From a bacterium (GTDB taxonomy: Bacteria > Desulfobacterota > Binatia > HRBIN30 > CADEER01), in the NCBI GenBank assembly GCA_030430165.1, contig JAUIGL010000013.1, positions 29,048-93,047 on the forward strand: 64,000 nt of DNA, in the 5' to 3' direction. The notes below the pieces were generated by a model that was not told where the DNA came from, searched no databases, and saw only the letters and a list, made by a program, of their open reading frames with translations. Each line of letters starts with the position of its first letter. The first letter of the stretch is position 1. Of this stretch, positions 19,302-26,966 are shown piece after piece. The translations under genes were made by a program, and so were the position numbers.

Positions 19302-19488
19302 GAGTTTCCCCTTCCCCTTCGGGTACTGGCTATCAATAGATAAGCCTGCCCCAGGGACCCCGGTGCGGCAAGTCGCTGCGGCACAATCAGCCGGAATCGG
19401 CGGCCAAACGGCACCACTGCCACGCCAACCCAACGGCTCACTTGCGATCGGCGCGCGATCGTTCGAGAGTCACCGCGAGGAGAAGAAC

Positions 19489-19980
19489 ATGCACTCGCGC
19501 ACACTCGCCGCCGCCCGCCCCGTCTTCCTGGCCTGCCTGCTGTCCGCTCTCAGCGGCTGCTTGCCGCAGGAGCCGCCCCTCTTCATGACCGAAGGAGAAA
19601 AGGCAGAGGCGCCGCTGTTGCGGCACCAGCAGGGAGTCAAGGATCTCGCCTACGCGAATACCGACCAGCTGCTCGTCGAGGTGCGTGACGTCAACGTCCT
19701 CGCCCGCGAGTTGCGGGTCAGCGGTCGAGTCACCAACCTCTATGAGGACACGGTCGAGGGAGTGCGCTATCGGCTCGAGCTGCGCTCGACCGATGGAGAG
19801 CGCAAGCTCGGAACCGAGTATCTCGAGTCGGGCGACGTGATCGAAGCGGGCCAGACACTCACCGTCCGCCTGCGGCTCGAGAGCATGTACACGCAGACCA
19901 TTCCGCGGCTGGCGATCGAGGCGCGGCCAGTGCTGCTCGGCGGCCAGCCGCAACCGGTCCCGGAGGGTTGGCAACATTAG
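19489..19980 (+). CDS. Small lipoprotein with FxLYD/immunoglobulin-like fold
   Basis: A 163-residue protein. The start at 19489 has an AGGAG RBS eight bases upstream. The signal peptide ends in a lipobox (LSALSGC). The mature part reads as beta strands (LLVEVRDVNVLARELRVSGRVTN; VRYRLELRS; VIEAGQTLTVRLRLES), like the small FxLYD/transthyretin-like domains that describe change in a derived quantity. Its function is unknown. It is followed after 13 bases by the TMTC-like TPR protein and then the hydroxylase, so it is probably the first gene of a three-gene operon. Confidence 0.7.
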   Translation: MHSRTLAAARPVFLACLLSALSGCLPQEPPLFMTEGEKAEAPLLRHQQGVKDLAYANTDQLLVEVRDVNVLARELRVSGRVTNLYEDTVEGVRYRLELRSTDGERKLGTEYLESGDVIEAGQTLTVRLRLESMYTQTIPRLAIEARPVLLGGQPQPVPEGWQH

Positions 19981-19993
19981 TCGGACGACGGTC

Positions 19994-21664
19994 GTGCCGC
20001 GCCAGGGGTCGTTCCCTCTAGCGACGACGGCCCGTATCGCCTTTCTCTGCGTGGCAACCGCGGTTGCCTACGCGCCGTCGATGGGCGGCGGCTTCTTGAT
20101 CGACGACGACATCCTGCTGACCGACAGCCGCCTGATCCGCGCCGGCGACGGTCTGCTCAAGTTCTGGTTCTCGTTCGAGTCGGTCGACTACTGGCCGGTA
20201 TCGAACAGCTCGCTGTGGCTCGAATGGCGACTCTGGGGCGACAACCCGCTCGGCTATCGAATCACCAACTTGTTGCTCCACCTCGGCAGTTGTCTGCTGC
20301 TGTGGCGACTGCTGTCCCGGTTGGCGGTGCCCGGCGCCTATCTCGCGGCTCTGCTGTTCGCACTACACCCGGTGAACGTCGAGACCGTCGCCTGGATCGC
20401 GCAGCGCAAGACCCTGCTCGCCTTCGCGTTCTCACTGCTGGCGACGCTCTGCTACCTCGCCAGCGAAAGGGGCGCGACCGCCTGGTACGCGGCGGCGATC
20501 GGCGCACTGGCTCTGGCTCTTCTGAGCAAGATTTCGGTGGCGGTGGTGCCGATCCTGATCGCGATCGCGATTGCCTGGAAGCGCCCCCTGGCCATCGCCG
20601 ACGCGCGGCGGCTGTTACCCATGCTCGGGCTGGCCTGTGTCATCGCCGCCGTCAATCTGTGGATCCGCGCCGCCGACCCCGGCATTCCCGCCGGCACGGC
20701 ACCGATCGAGCGCCCGTTGGCCGCCGCCGCAGCGCTGTGGATCTATCTCGAGAAGGCGCTGCGGCCGGTCGGCCTCGCCTTCATGTACCCGATCCCGCCG
20801 ACTCCGCCCGAGCAGCCGCTCTCCTGGCTTCCACTGACAGGGGCGCTGACCGCGAGCACGATCCTGTGGCAACGGCGCCGCGGGCGGTTGCGGCCGCTGG
20901 CATTCGCTTGGGCCTTCTATGTGGTGGCCCTGCTGCCGGCGCTCGGTCTGACCGAGCGACTCCTGATCGAGGATCACTACCAGCATCTGGCGCTGATCGC
21001 GGTGGTCGCGCCGATCGCAGCGGCGGCGGCGAACCTGCGCGCTGGGCCGGCGCGCACCCCGGCGATCGTCGCGACCGGCGTCGCGGTGCTGGCATTGGCG
21101 ACGCTCACGTGGAAACACTCGGCAACCTTCGTCGACAACGTCACCTTGATGCGAGCCTCGGTCGAACAGTTCCCCGATTCGGCAGTCGCCCACCACAACC
21201 TGGGCTTCGCTCTGCTGGGAGAAGGGCACAAACGAGAAGCGATCGCCGCCCTGCGCCGCTCGCTCGCGTTGGATCCGGCCTCGGCGCGCGCCCACCGCGA
21301 GCTCGGCGCCGCCCTGATCGAATCGGGAGATCCCGCCGAAGCGATCGCTCACCTGCGCGCGACGCTGCAGCTCGAACCGAATCACCCCGGGGCGCACCAC
21401 AACCTGGGGGCGGCGCTGCGCGCGACCGGCGAGCCGGAACAGGCGGTAGAACAGTTCCGCGCCGCGCTGCGAACGCAGCCGGACGCAGTGCGCACCCACT
21501 GCGCGCTCGCCAAGGCGCTGCTCGAAGCGGGCGACGCGCAGGGGGCGCAGGCGCAGCTCGAGACTGCGATCGAGATGGATCCGGGTTCGGCGGAGGCGCG
21601 GCGTCTGCTCGCCGTCGCGCGCGAGCAGACACGGGCGCAGCCGGCGAGCGCGGCGAGCCGATGA
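19994..21664 (+). CDS. Multi-pass membrane protein with C-terminal TPRs, TMTC/GT-C-like
   Basis: A 556-residue protein starting at GTG. The N-terminal 390 residues hold about nine or ten membrane segments. The first loop carries the acidic motif FLIDDDILLTDSRLI, as in GT-C glycosyltransferases of the O-mannosyltransferase (TMTC) type. A motif FALHPVNVETVAWIAQRKTLLA follows, which is well conserved in bacterial TMTC-like proteins. The C-terminal about 160 residues form four or five TPR units (AVAHHNLGFALLGEG, ARAHRELGAALIESG, GAHHNLGAALRATG). It is probably a membrane glycosyltransferase facing the periplasm; the sugar donor and acceptor are unknown. Its stop codon overlaps the next start as ATGA. 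Confidence 0.75.
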   Translation: MPRQGSFPLATTARIAFLCVATAVAYAPSMGGGFLIDDDILLTDSRLIRAGDGLLKFWFSFESVDYWPVSNSSLWLEWRLWGDNPLGYRITNLLLHLGSCLLLWRLLSRLAVPGAYLAALLFALHPVNVETVAWIAQRKTLLAFAFSLLATLCYLASERGATAWYAAAIGALALALLSKISVAVVPILIAIAIAWKRPLAIADARRLLPMLGLACVIAAVNLWIRAADPGIPAGTAPIERPLAAAAALWIYLEKALRPVGLAFMYPIPPTPPEQPLSWLPLTGALTASTILWQRRRGRLRPLAFAWAFYVVALLPALGLTERLLIEDHYQHLALIAVVAPIAAAAANLRAGPARTPAIVATGVAVLALATLTWKHSATFVDNVTLMRASVEQFPDSAVAHHNLGFALLGEGHKREAIAALRRSLALDPASARAHRELGAALIESGDPAEAIAHLRATLQLEPNHPGAHHNLGAALRATGEPEQAVEQFRAALRTQPDAVRTHCALAKALLEAGDAQGAQAQLETAIEMDPGSAEARRLLAVAREQTRAQPASAASR

Positions 21665-22530
21665 CCGATCTCACGATCGCGCTCGAGCGCTGGCCGACCG
21701 TCATCGCGCGCATTCTGCAGGGCGAGAGCACCGGACTGCTCGCGGTTGCCCTGCTCTACGTTCTGTTCACCGCGGTCGAGTTGGCGATGCCGGCCGAGCC
21801 CGGACAGAGCTGGAGCGGGCGGCTGCGCAACCTCGTCTACATGGCGATCTTCATCGGCGCCGGGATGTCGGCGATGGCCCTGTGGTACGCCTGGCCGCGC
21901 CAACCCGGGCCCAAGCCCGCCCTCAACCACATCAGCACTGCCGCGTTGCTACCCGCCTATGTGTTCGCCAGCGACTTCGCCTACTACTGGTACCATCGCG
22001 CGCAGCACCGCTTCGCGGGCCTGTGGGCGATACACGAGCTGCACCACGCCGACGCCGAGCTCAACGTCACCACCAGCTACCGCACCTATTGGCTCGAGGC
22101 GCCGGTCCAGGCGATCGTCGTCGCCGCCCCCGTCTCCATCGCCCTCGGCGCACCGGTCGCGGCCTTCGCCCTGACCTCGCTGCTGTTCTCGCGCACCATT
22201 CTGCTGTTCGCCCACTCCAACCTGCGCCTGTCGCTGGGGCGGCTGACGCCGCTTCTGTGCGGACCGCAATGGCACCGCATCCACCATTCCCGGCTGCAGC
22301 AACACCGCGACCGCAACTTCGCGCAGGTGTTCCCCATCATCGACATCATCTTCGGTACCTACTACCGCCCGGCGGCCGACGAGTTCCCGCCGACGGGCAC
22401 TCCCGAGCTACCCTCCGACGCGCCGCTCTGGCAGACCCAGATTCGCCCCTTGGAGATCTGGCGCGACCTCGCCCTGCGGCGCACGCGCAGCCCCCGCCAG
22501 CCCGAAACAGACCAACAAATCCTCGAATAA
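21661..22530 (+). CDS. Sterol desaturase / fatty acid hydroxylase superfamily protein
   Basis: A 289-residue integral membrane di-iron enzyme. The His boxes HRAQH, HELHH and HRIHH are present with the superfamily spacing, between about four membrane segments. Members hydroxylate or desaturate fatty acids, sterols or carotenoids at the membrane. The ATG overlaps the stop codon of the TPR protein (ATGA), so the two are co-translated. A role in modifying envelope lipids or glycolipids made by this operon is possible but not shown. The AT-rich sequence right after its stop contains the next promoter. Confidence 0.88.
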   Translation: MTDLTIALERWPTVIARILQGESTGLLAVALLYVLFTAVELAMPAEPGQSWSGRLRNLVYMAIFIGAGMSAMALWYAWPRQPGPKPALNHISTAALLPAYVFASDFAYYWYHRAQHRFAGLWAIHELHHADAELNVTTSYRTYWLEAPVQAIVVAAPVSIALGAPVAAFALTSLLFSRTILLFAHSNLRLSLGRLTPLLCGPQWHRIHHSRLQQHRDRNFAQVFPIIDIIFGTYYRPAADEFPPTGTPELPSDAPLWQTQIRPLEIWRDLALRRTRSPRQPETDQQILE

Positions 22531-22535
22531 TTGCA

Positions 22536-22564
22536 TTGACGTGGGACAATTGCCCACGTAATGT
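22536..22564 (+). promoter_or_regulatory. Sigma-70-type promoter with a palindromic spacer
   Basis: TTGACG (22536-22541) and TAATGT (22559-22564) are separated by exactly 17 bases. The spacer region holds an inverted repeat: CGTGGG (22540-22545) and CCCACG (22553-22558) around a central CAATTG. This is the position expected for a repressor or MerR-type activator. Predicted transcription start is about 22571, next to the ATG at 22572, so the message may be leaderless or nearly so. Confidence 0.5.
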
Positions 22565-22571
22565 TTCGGGT

Positions 22572-22874
22572 ATGCACCCGCGCCGAAACACGGGCCTTCT
22601 GACCTGCGCCATGGCGCTCGCCGGCGTACTCGCGGGCTGCGCGCAGCCGGCGCCCCCCGCCGAGATCGAAGCAGGTCGACCGGCCGCCGCCTGGCGGATC
22701 GGCGACGGCGAGCCGCTACAGACCACTACAGCCGCCCTGCGAACCGATCAGCTAGCCGAGGAACCGGTGGCGGCGGCGGGCCGCGGGGTGCAGGTTCGCC
22801 TGGGCGGACGGTTCCGCAGCCACGCGCGCATCGCGCTGGACGCCAATGACGGCAAGACCGTCCGCTGCGATTGA
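22572..22874 (+). CDS. Small putative lipoprotein
   Basis: A 100-residue reading frame beginning MHPRRNTGLL with a hydrophobic segment and a clear lipobox (LAGVLAGC). The mature part is Ala/Pro-rich with no recognised domain. It starts at the predicted transcription start of a good promoter and overlaps the next gene by 29 bases. The signal peptide and promoter support it being real, but the mature part has weak coding character and no family was recognised. Confidence 0.5.
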   Translation: MHPRRNTGLLTCAMALAGVLAGCAQPAPPAEIEAGRPAAAWRIGDGEPLQTTTAALRTDQLAEEPVAAAGRGVQVRLGGRFRSHARIALDANDGKTVRCD

Positions 22875-24102
22875 GATCACTGCGCGGCTGCTGGCTCTGG
22901 CGCTCGCGGTCGCTCCGATCGCCGAGGCGGCGGTGGTCGAGATCGTCAGCGCCGACGCTGCCGGAGAAGGACTCAACGATCCGACCCCGCGCAATCCGAT
23001 CGGCGGCAACTCGGGCACGACGCTCGGCGAGCAACGGCGCATCGTCCTCGAGAACGCCGCCGCGGTGTGGGGCGGCCTACTCGACAGCTCGATTCCGATC
23101 GTCGTGCAGGTTCGGTTCGACCCGCTGTTCTGCGAAGACGGGTCGGCGACCCTGGGCTCGGCCGGCGCGGAGAGTGTGTTCCGCGACTTCGACGGCGCGC
23201 CGCGGGCGCGCACCTGGTACGTGGGCGCGCTCGCCGACAGCCTTGCCGGTGTCGATCTCGATCCGGGCCAGCCGGACATCTCGGTGCAGATGAACAGCAG
23301 TCTCGACCTCGGATGCCTCGGGCAGACCGAGTGGTACTACGGGCTCGACGGCGCCGCGAACCGGTTCGAGATCGACTTCTGGAACGTCGTGCTGCACGAG
23401 CTGGCGCACGGACTGGGCTTCCTCACGCTGGTCGATCCGACCAGCGGTCGCCGCCTGATGAACGTCGACGACGCCTTTCAGGTTCTCCTCGAAGACCATA
23501 GTCGCGGTGCGTCGTGGACCGAGCTGTCGAACGCGCAACGCTCTGCCTCTTCGATCGACAGCGGCGATCTGCACTTCACCGGAGCGCGGGTCGTCGGTGA
23601 GTCCGGCGCGCTCACCTCCGGTGTCGGTGGCAGCGGCCACGTTGAGATGTACGCACCAGATCCGGTCGAACCGGGTTCTTCGGTGTCGCACTTCAGCACC
23701 AGCCTCTCACCCGACGAGCTGATGGAGCCTTTTCTCGTCGCCGACGCCGAAATGACGACGGCCATCGCCGCCCTCGCCGATCTCGGCTGGCGGCTCAGAC
23801 TCGAAACGACGCCGACCTCGGTCCCTTCGCCGACGGCGACGCACACCGCCCCGGCTACCCCGACACCGCCGCGCACCGCGACCCCGACCGCGACCGGTCC
23901 GACGGCGAGTCCGCGCGATTTCTGCGTCGGCGACTGCGACGGCGACCAGGTGGTCTCGATCAGCGAACTGGTCAAAGCCGTCGGCATCGCCCTCGGCGAT
24001 CCGGCCGAGCGTTGTCCGGCGTCCGACGCCGACGATGACGGGCGAACCGCAATCAGCGATCTGGTGATCGCCGTCGACGGCGCCCTGCACGGCTGCCCCT
24101 GA
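22846..24102 (+). CDS. Secreted zincin-like metalloprotease with C-terminal dockerin-like module
   Basis: A 418-residue exported protein (signal peptide to about residue 28). The catalytic motif is VLHELAHGLGFLT with H184, E185 and H188. The metzincin third ligand position (194) is Thr rather than His or Asp, so the third zinc ligand must lie elsewhere or be missing. A Thr/Pro linker (about 327-357) leads to a 60-residue tail with two Ca-loop repeats (GDCDGDQVVSISELV and DADDDGRTAISDLV). The tail matches the insert of the copper monooxygenase-like protein in style. It probably cleaves extracellular protein; the target is unknown. Confidence 0.75.
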   Translation: MTARPSAAIEITARLLALALAVAPIAEAAVVEIVSADAAGEGLNDPTPRNPIGGNSGTTLGEQRRIVLENAAAVWGGLLDSSIPIVVQVRFDPLFCEDGSATLGSAGAESVFRDFDGAPRARTWYVGALADSLAGVDLDPGQPDISVQMNSSLDLGCLGQTEWYYGLDGAANRFEIDFWNVVLHELAHGLGFLTLVDPTSGRRLMNVDDAFQVLLEDHSRGASWTELSNAQRSASSIDSGDLHFTGARVVGESGALTSGVGGSGHVEMYAPDPVEPGSSVSHFSTSLSPDELMEPFLVADAEMTTAIAALADLGWRLRLETTPTSVPSPTATHTAPATPTPPRTATPTATGPTASPRDFCVGDCDGDQVVSISELVKAVGIALGDPAERCPASDADDDGRTAISDLVIAVDGALHGCP

Positions 24103-24161
24103 TTTAATCCCGGGCGGGGGAGCTGGATTCCCGAGGCGCGATCGACCTACGATCGGGCGCT

Positions 24162-25133
24162 ATGAAGACGACCCATCTCGGCCGCACCGGCCTTCGCGTC
24201 AGCCGCATCTGTTTGGGGACGATGAACTTCGGTCCCTACACGTCGCAGGACGATTCCTTTGCAATCATGGATCGCGCGCTCGAAGAGGGCGTGCAGTTCT
24301 TCGACACCGCCAACGTCTATGGCCGCAGCGCCGGCAAGGGGGCGACGGAAAAGATACTCGGTGAATGGTTCGCCCTCGGCGGCGGGCGGCGCGATCAAGT
24401 GGTGCTCGCCACCAAGGTCTACGGCAACATCGGCGACGGCCCGAACGACCGCGGGCTGAGCGCGCGCCACATCCGCCACGCGTGCGAGGACAGCTTGCGC
24501 CGGATGAAGACCGACTACATCGATCTCTACCAGATGCACCACGTCGACCGCCGCACACCGTGGGAGGAGATCTGGCAGGCGATGGAGCAGCTGATCCGCG
24601 AGGGGAAGGTCCTGTACGTCGGCAGCAGCAACTTCGCCGCCTGGCACATCGTGAAGGCGAATGCGGCCGCGGCGCGGCGCAACCTGCTCGGCATCGTCAG
24701 CGAGCAGAGCATCTACCACCTCAACAACCGCAGCATCGAGCTCGAGGTGCTGCCGATGTGCAAGAACGAGGGAGTGGGCGTGTTGCCGTGGAGCCCGCTC
24801 GGCAGCGGCTTGCTCGGCGGCGTGTTGCGCAAACAAGCCGAGGGCCGCAGGGCCAGCGAGTTCGTCCAGAAGCGCCTCGACAAACAGCGACCGCAGATCG
24901 AACGCTACGAGAAACTGTGCGACGAGACCGGCACTCCACCGGGTGAGGTCGCCCTCGCCTGGCTGCTCGCCAATCCGGCGATCACCGCACCGATCGTCGG
25001 TCCGCGCACGATGGAGCAGTTGGAGTCGGCAATTCGCGCAACCGAGGTCGAGCTCGAAGAGAGCGTTCTCGACGAGCTCGACGAGATCTTCCCGGGACCG
25101 GGCGGCGCCGCCCCCGAAGCCTACGCCTGGTAG
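24162..25133 (+). CDS. Aldo/keto reductase
   Basis: A 323-residue (beta/alpha)8 NADPH-dependent reductase of aldehydes and ketones. The catalytic tetrad is visible: D48 and Y53 (FFDTANVYGRS), K85 (VLATKVYG) and H126 (LYQMHHVD). The NADPH-binding C-terminal part has the IVGPRTMEQLE motif. It resembles the AKR subgroup with KCNAB/Tas-like proteins (GxMNFG, SNFAAWH, PLGSGLLGG). It stands alone between a metalloprotease gene and the convergent desaturase. The substrate cannot be told from sequence. Confidence 0.93.
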   Translation: MKTTHLGRTGLRVSRICLGTMNFGPYTSQDDSFAIMDRALEEGVQFFDTANVYGRSAGKGATEKILGEWFALGGGRRDQVVLATKVYGNIGDGPNDRGLSARHIRHACEDSLRRMKTDYIDLYQMHHVDRRTPWEEIWQAMEQLIREGKVLYVGSSNFAAWHIVKANAAAARRNLLGIVSEQSIYHLNNRSIELEVLPMCKNEGVGVLPWSPLGSGLLGGVLRKQAEGRRASEFVQKRLDKQRPQIERYEKLCDETGTPPGEVALAWLLANPAITAPIVGPRTMEQLESAIRATEVELEESVLDELDEIFPGPGGAAPEAYAW

Positions 25134-25146
25134 GGCTAGCCCACTC

Positions 25147-26034
25147 TTACAAACCGTCGATCCGGCAGCCTCGCTTCACCAGCAACGGGCGCAGCTCGCG
25201 GTAGGCTGGTCCGGTCTCGGTCAGCGGAATCCGCGGGTAGAGATGGTGGATGACGTGGTACTCCATCCCCATCGACAAGATGGTTCCGACCGGCGAACGC
25301 CACGCACGAGTGTCGCGGTAGCGCCCCCGGTCGACCATCGGATAGTGCGGCGCCCAGCTGAGAAAGAGTTGGATGTAGGTCAGCGCAATGTGGCGCGGCA
25401 GCCACCACAGCAGCGCCGCTTCGATTGCGTAGCCCGACCAGGCCAGGCCGGTGAGGATCGCGTAGAAGCCGGTGTTGAGCAGCACTCCCTCGACGACGGC
25501 GCGGTTCACGTTGGGATCGTCGGTAGTGCGCATCGCCATCTTGTAGGCGCTGTCGGCGCCGGGCTGTCGCGCTTGAAACGCGTTCCAAGCGGACTGCCAC
25601 CAGGTGTCTCCCTTGTTGCCGTAGTCGGGATCGATCTCCGGGTCGTTGGTGTGCAGGTGGTGCTGGCGATGGGTGATCCAGGCGATGCGATAGGGCAACA
25701 CCAGATGGATTGTCGAAACATGCCCGACCAGCTGGTTGAGCCAGCGCAGCGACGAGCCGTTGGGCGCGATGATCGAGTGCTGCGCCTCGTGCGACGGCAG
25801 ATAGCTGATGGTGATCGACACCGTCGCCAACAGGAAGCCCGCCCACAAGGGGACGACTTCGAGAAACGTCAACGGCCACAGGGCCAACCAGAACGCGAAG
25901 TTGCCGAGCCCCCAGGCGACCATTTCCCAGGGCACGCGGCCCATGTACTTGCGAGCGATCTCGCGCTCGGCGCGCTGCAGATCGTCGCTGTCGGCGGTCT
26001 CTTGGTAGGCCAGGTCCAGTGCCGGGGCGCTCAT
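25147..26034 (-). CDS. Membrane fatty acid desaturase
   Basis: A 295-residue membrane di-iron desaturase. Its His boxes are HEAQH, HRQHH (WITHRQHHLHTNDPEID) and HVIHH (GMEYHVIHHLYPRIPL), and it has four to five hydrophobic segments. It resembles CrtR/beta-carotene hydroxylase and DesA-type enzymes. The ATG at 26034 overlaps the small upstream membrane protein (ATGA), and that gene in turn overlaps the TetR gene. The three form one unit likely controlled by the TetR protein, so membrane lipid unsaturation would be regulated by the TetR ligand (inference). Confidence 0.88.
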   Translation of the reverse strand: MSAPALDLAYQETADSDDLQRAEREIARKYMGRVPWEMVAWGLGNFAFWLALWPLTFLEVVPLWAGFLLATVSITISYLPSHEAQHSIIAPNGSSLRWLNQLVGHVSTIHLVLPYRIAWITHRQHHLHTNDPEIDPDYGNKGDTWWQSAWNAFQARQPGADSAYKMAMRTTDDPNVNRAVVEGVLLNTGFYAILTGLAWSGYAIEAALLWWLPRHIALTYIQLFLSWAPHYPMVDRGRYRDTRAWRSPVGTILSMGMEYHVIHHLYPRIPLTETGPAYRELRPLLVKRGCRIDGL

Positions 26035-26231
26035 AGCCAACGTCCTCGCAGCTTCGCCACACCGCCGAGCGCCAGACCGAGTACGAGCCCGAAGGTCAAG
26101 TTGGTCAGACCAAGAGGCGCGGTCATCTGATTGGCGTCGAGAGTCTGTGCGATCAGCGGCGCCAGAAAACCGATCCCAAAGAGGACCGTCCCCCACTGCT
26201 GCGCCTCGCGCACGATTGCCGTGAAGCTCAT
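26031..26231 (-). CDS. Small two-TM membrane protein in the desaturase operon
   Basis: A 66-residue protein with two hydrophobic segments (GTVLFGIGFLAPLIAQTL and TNLTFGLVLGLALGGVAKL) and a basic C-terminus (LRGRWL). It has four-base ATGA overlaps at both ends, with the TetR gene before and the desaturase after, which is good evidence that it is translated. No family was recognised. It may be a partner of the desaturase. Confidence 0.7.
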   Translation of the reverse strand: MSFTAIVREAQQWGTVLFGIGFLAPLIAQTLDANQMTAPLGLTNLTFGLVLGLALGGVAKLRGRWL

Positions 26232-26884
26232 GATACCCTCCTGACTTTGCGGGACCGCGGCAGCGCCGTCGTCCGGCTACGGTGCACGACGAGATCGAGA
26301 ACCTCGTCGGCGAGACTCTCGGCATCGTCGATACCGAGAACGTCGCGCCACATATCGTCGGCGAACAGAGAAGCCGCCCCCATTGCGGCGGCAACACTGA
26401 AGGCAACCAGCGCGTCGGGACTCGCCTCCGGATGCCAACCCGATTCGCGCGCCGCCTCCGCTCCCGCGCGCAGCGCGCTCAGCCATTCGCCGTGCGCTTC
26501 GGCCAACTCGGCGTCGGCGACCTGGCGAACTTCCGGGTGATTGATCGCGCGAAACAGCGCCGGGTTCTCGCAGGCGAAGCGAACGTACGAGCGGCCGAGG
26601 GCGCGGTAGCGGGCGACCGGATCCGCCCCCGCTTCTTTCGCCCCCTGGTTCATCGCCTCGACGCTGCGCCGGAACCCCTCTTTGGCGAGCTCCGCGAGCA
26701 GTGCCGCGCGGTCGGCGAAGTGACGGCTCGGGGCGGCATGCGATACCCCGAGGTCGCGCGCCAGAGCCCGCAAGCTGACCGCTTCGACACCATGTTCGGC
26801 GATGATCTCAGCGGCGCGCTCCAGCAGCGCGGCGCGCAGGTTTCCGTGGTGGTAGGCCAATCGACTCTCCCGCAGTGTTGTCAC
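26228..26884 (-). CDS. TetR-family regulator of the desaturase operon
   Basis: A 218-residue TetR/AcrR repressor. The N-terminal HTH reads LLERAAEIIAEHGVEAVSLRALARDLGVSHAAPSRHF; the C-terminal part is a TetR_C-like ligand domain (WHG-type: HPEVRQV, FRAINHP). It starts at GTG 26884, within a small inverted repeat (GCAGTG/CACTGC, 26872-26887). A strong palindrome 22 bases upstream of the start is its likely operator. It is translationally coupled to the small membrane protein and desaturase, which suggests negative autoregulation of a lipid-responsive operon. Confidence 0.9.
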   Translation of the reverse strand: MTTLRESRLAYHHGNLRAALLERAAEIIAEHGVEAVSLRALARDLGVSHAAPSRHFADRAALLAELAKEGFRRSVEAMNQGAKEAGADPVARYRALGRSYVRFACENPALFRAINHPEVRQVADAELAEAHGEWLSALRAGAEAARESGWHPEASPDALVAFSVAAAMGAASLFADDMWRDVLGIDDAESLADEVLDLVVHRSRTTALPRSRKVRRVS

Positions 26885-26905
26885 TGCCTACATCCCACGA
26901 CGGCG

Positions 26906-26928
26906 CAATGTTGTCAACGGCAACATTG
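26906..26928 (-). promoter_or_regulatory. Palindromic operator over a -35 box upstream of tetR
   Basis: A perfect inverted repeat with 8-base arms, CAATGTTG (26906-26913) and CAACATTG (26921-26928), spaced by seven bases. Read on the minus strand, it contains a consensus -35 hexamer TTGACA. A bound TetR dimer would block RNA polymerase. The matching -10 box is weak (ATGTAG-like). The site is 22 bases upstream of the regulator's start codon. Confidence 0.6.
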
Positions 26929-26966
26929 ACGTCCCCCTCACAGCGACCCCAGGGGTGGAAAAAGGG

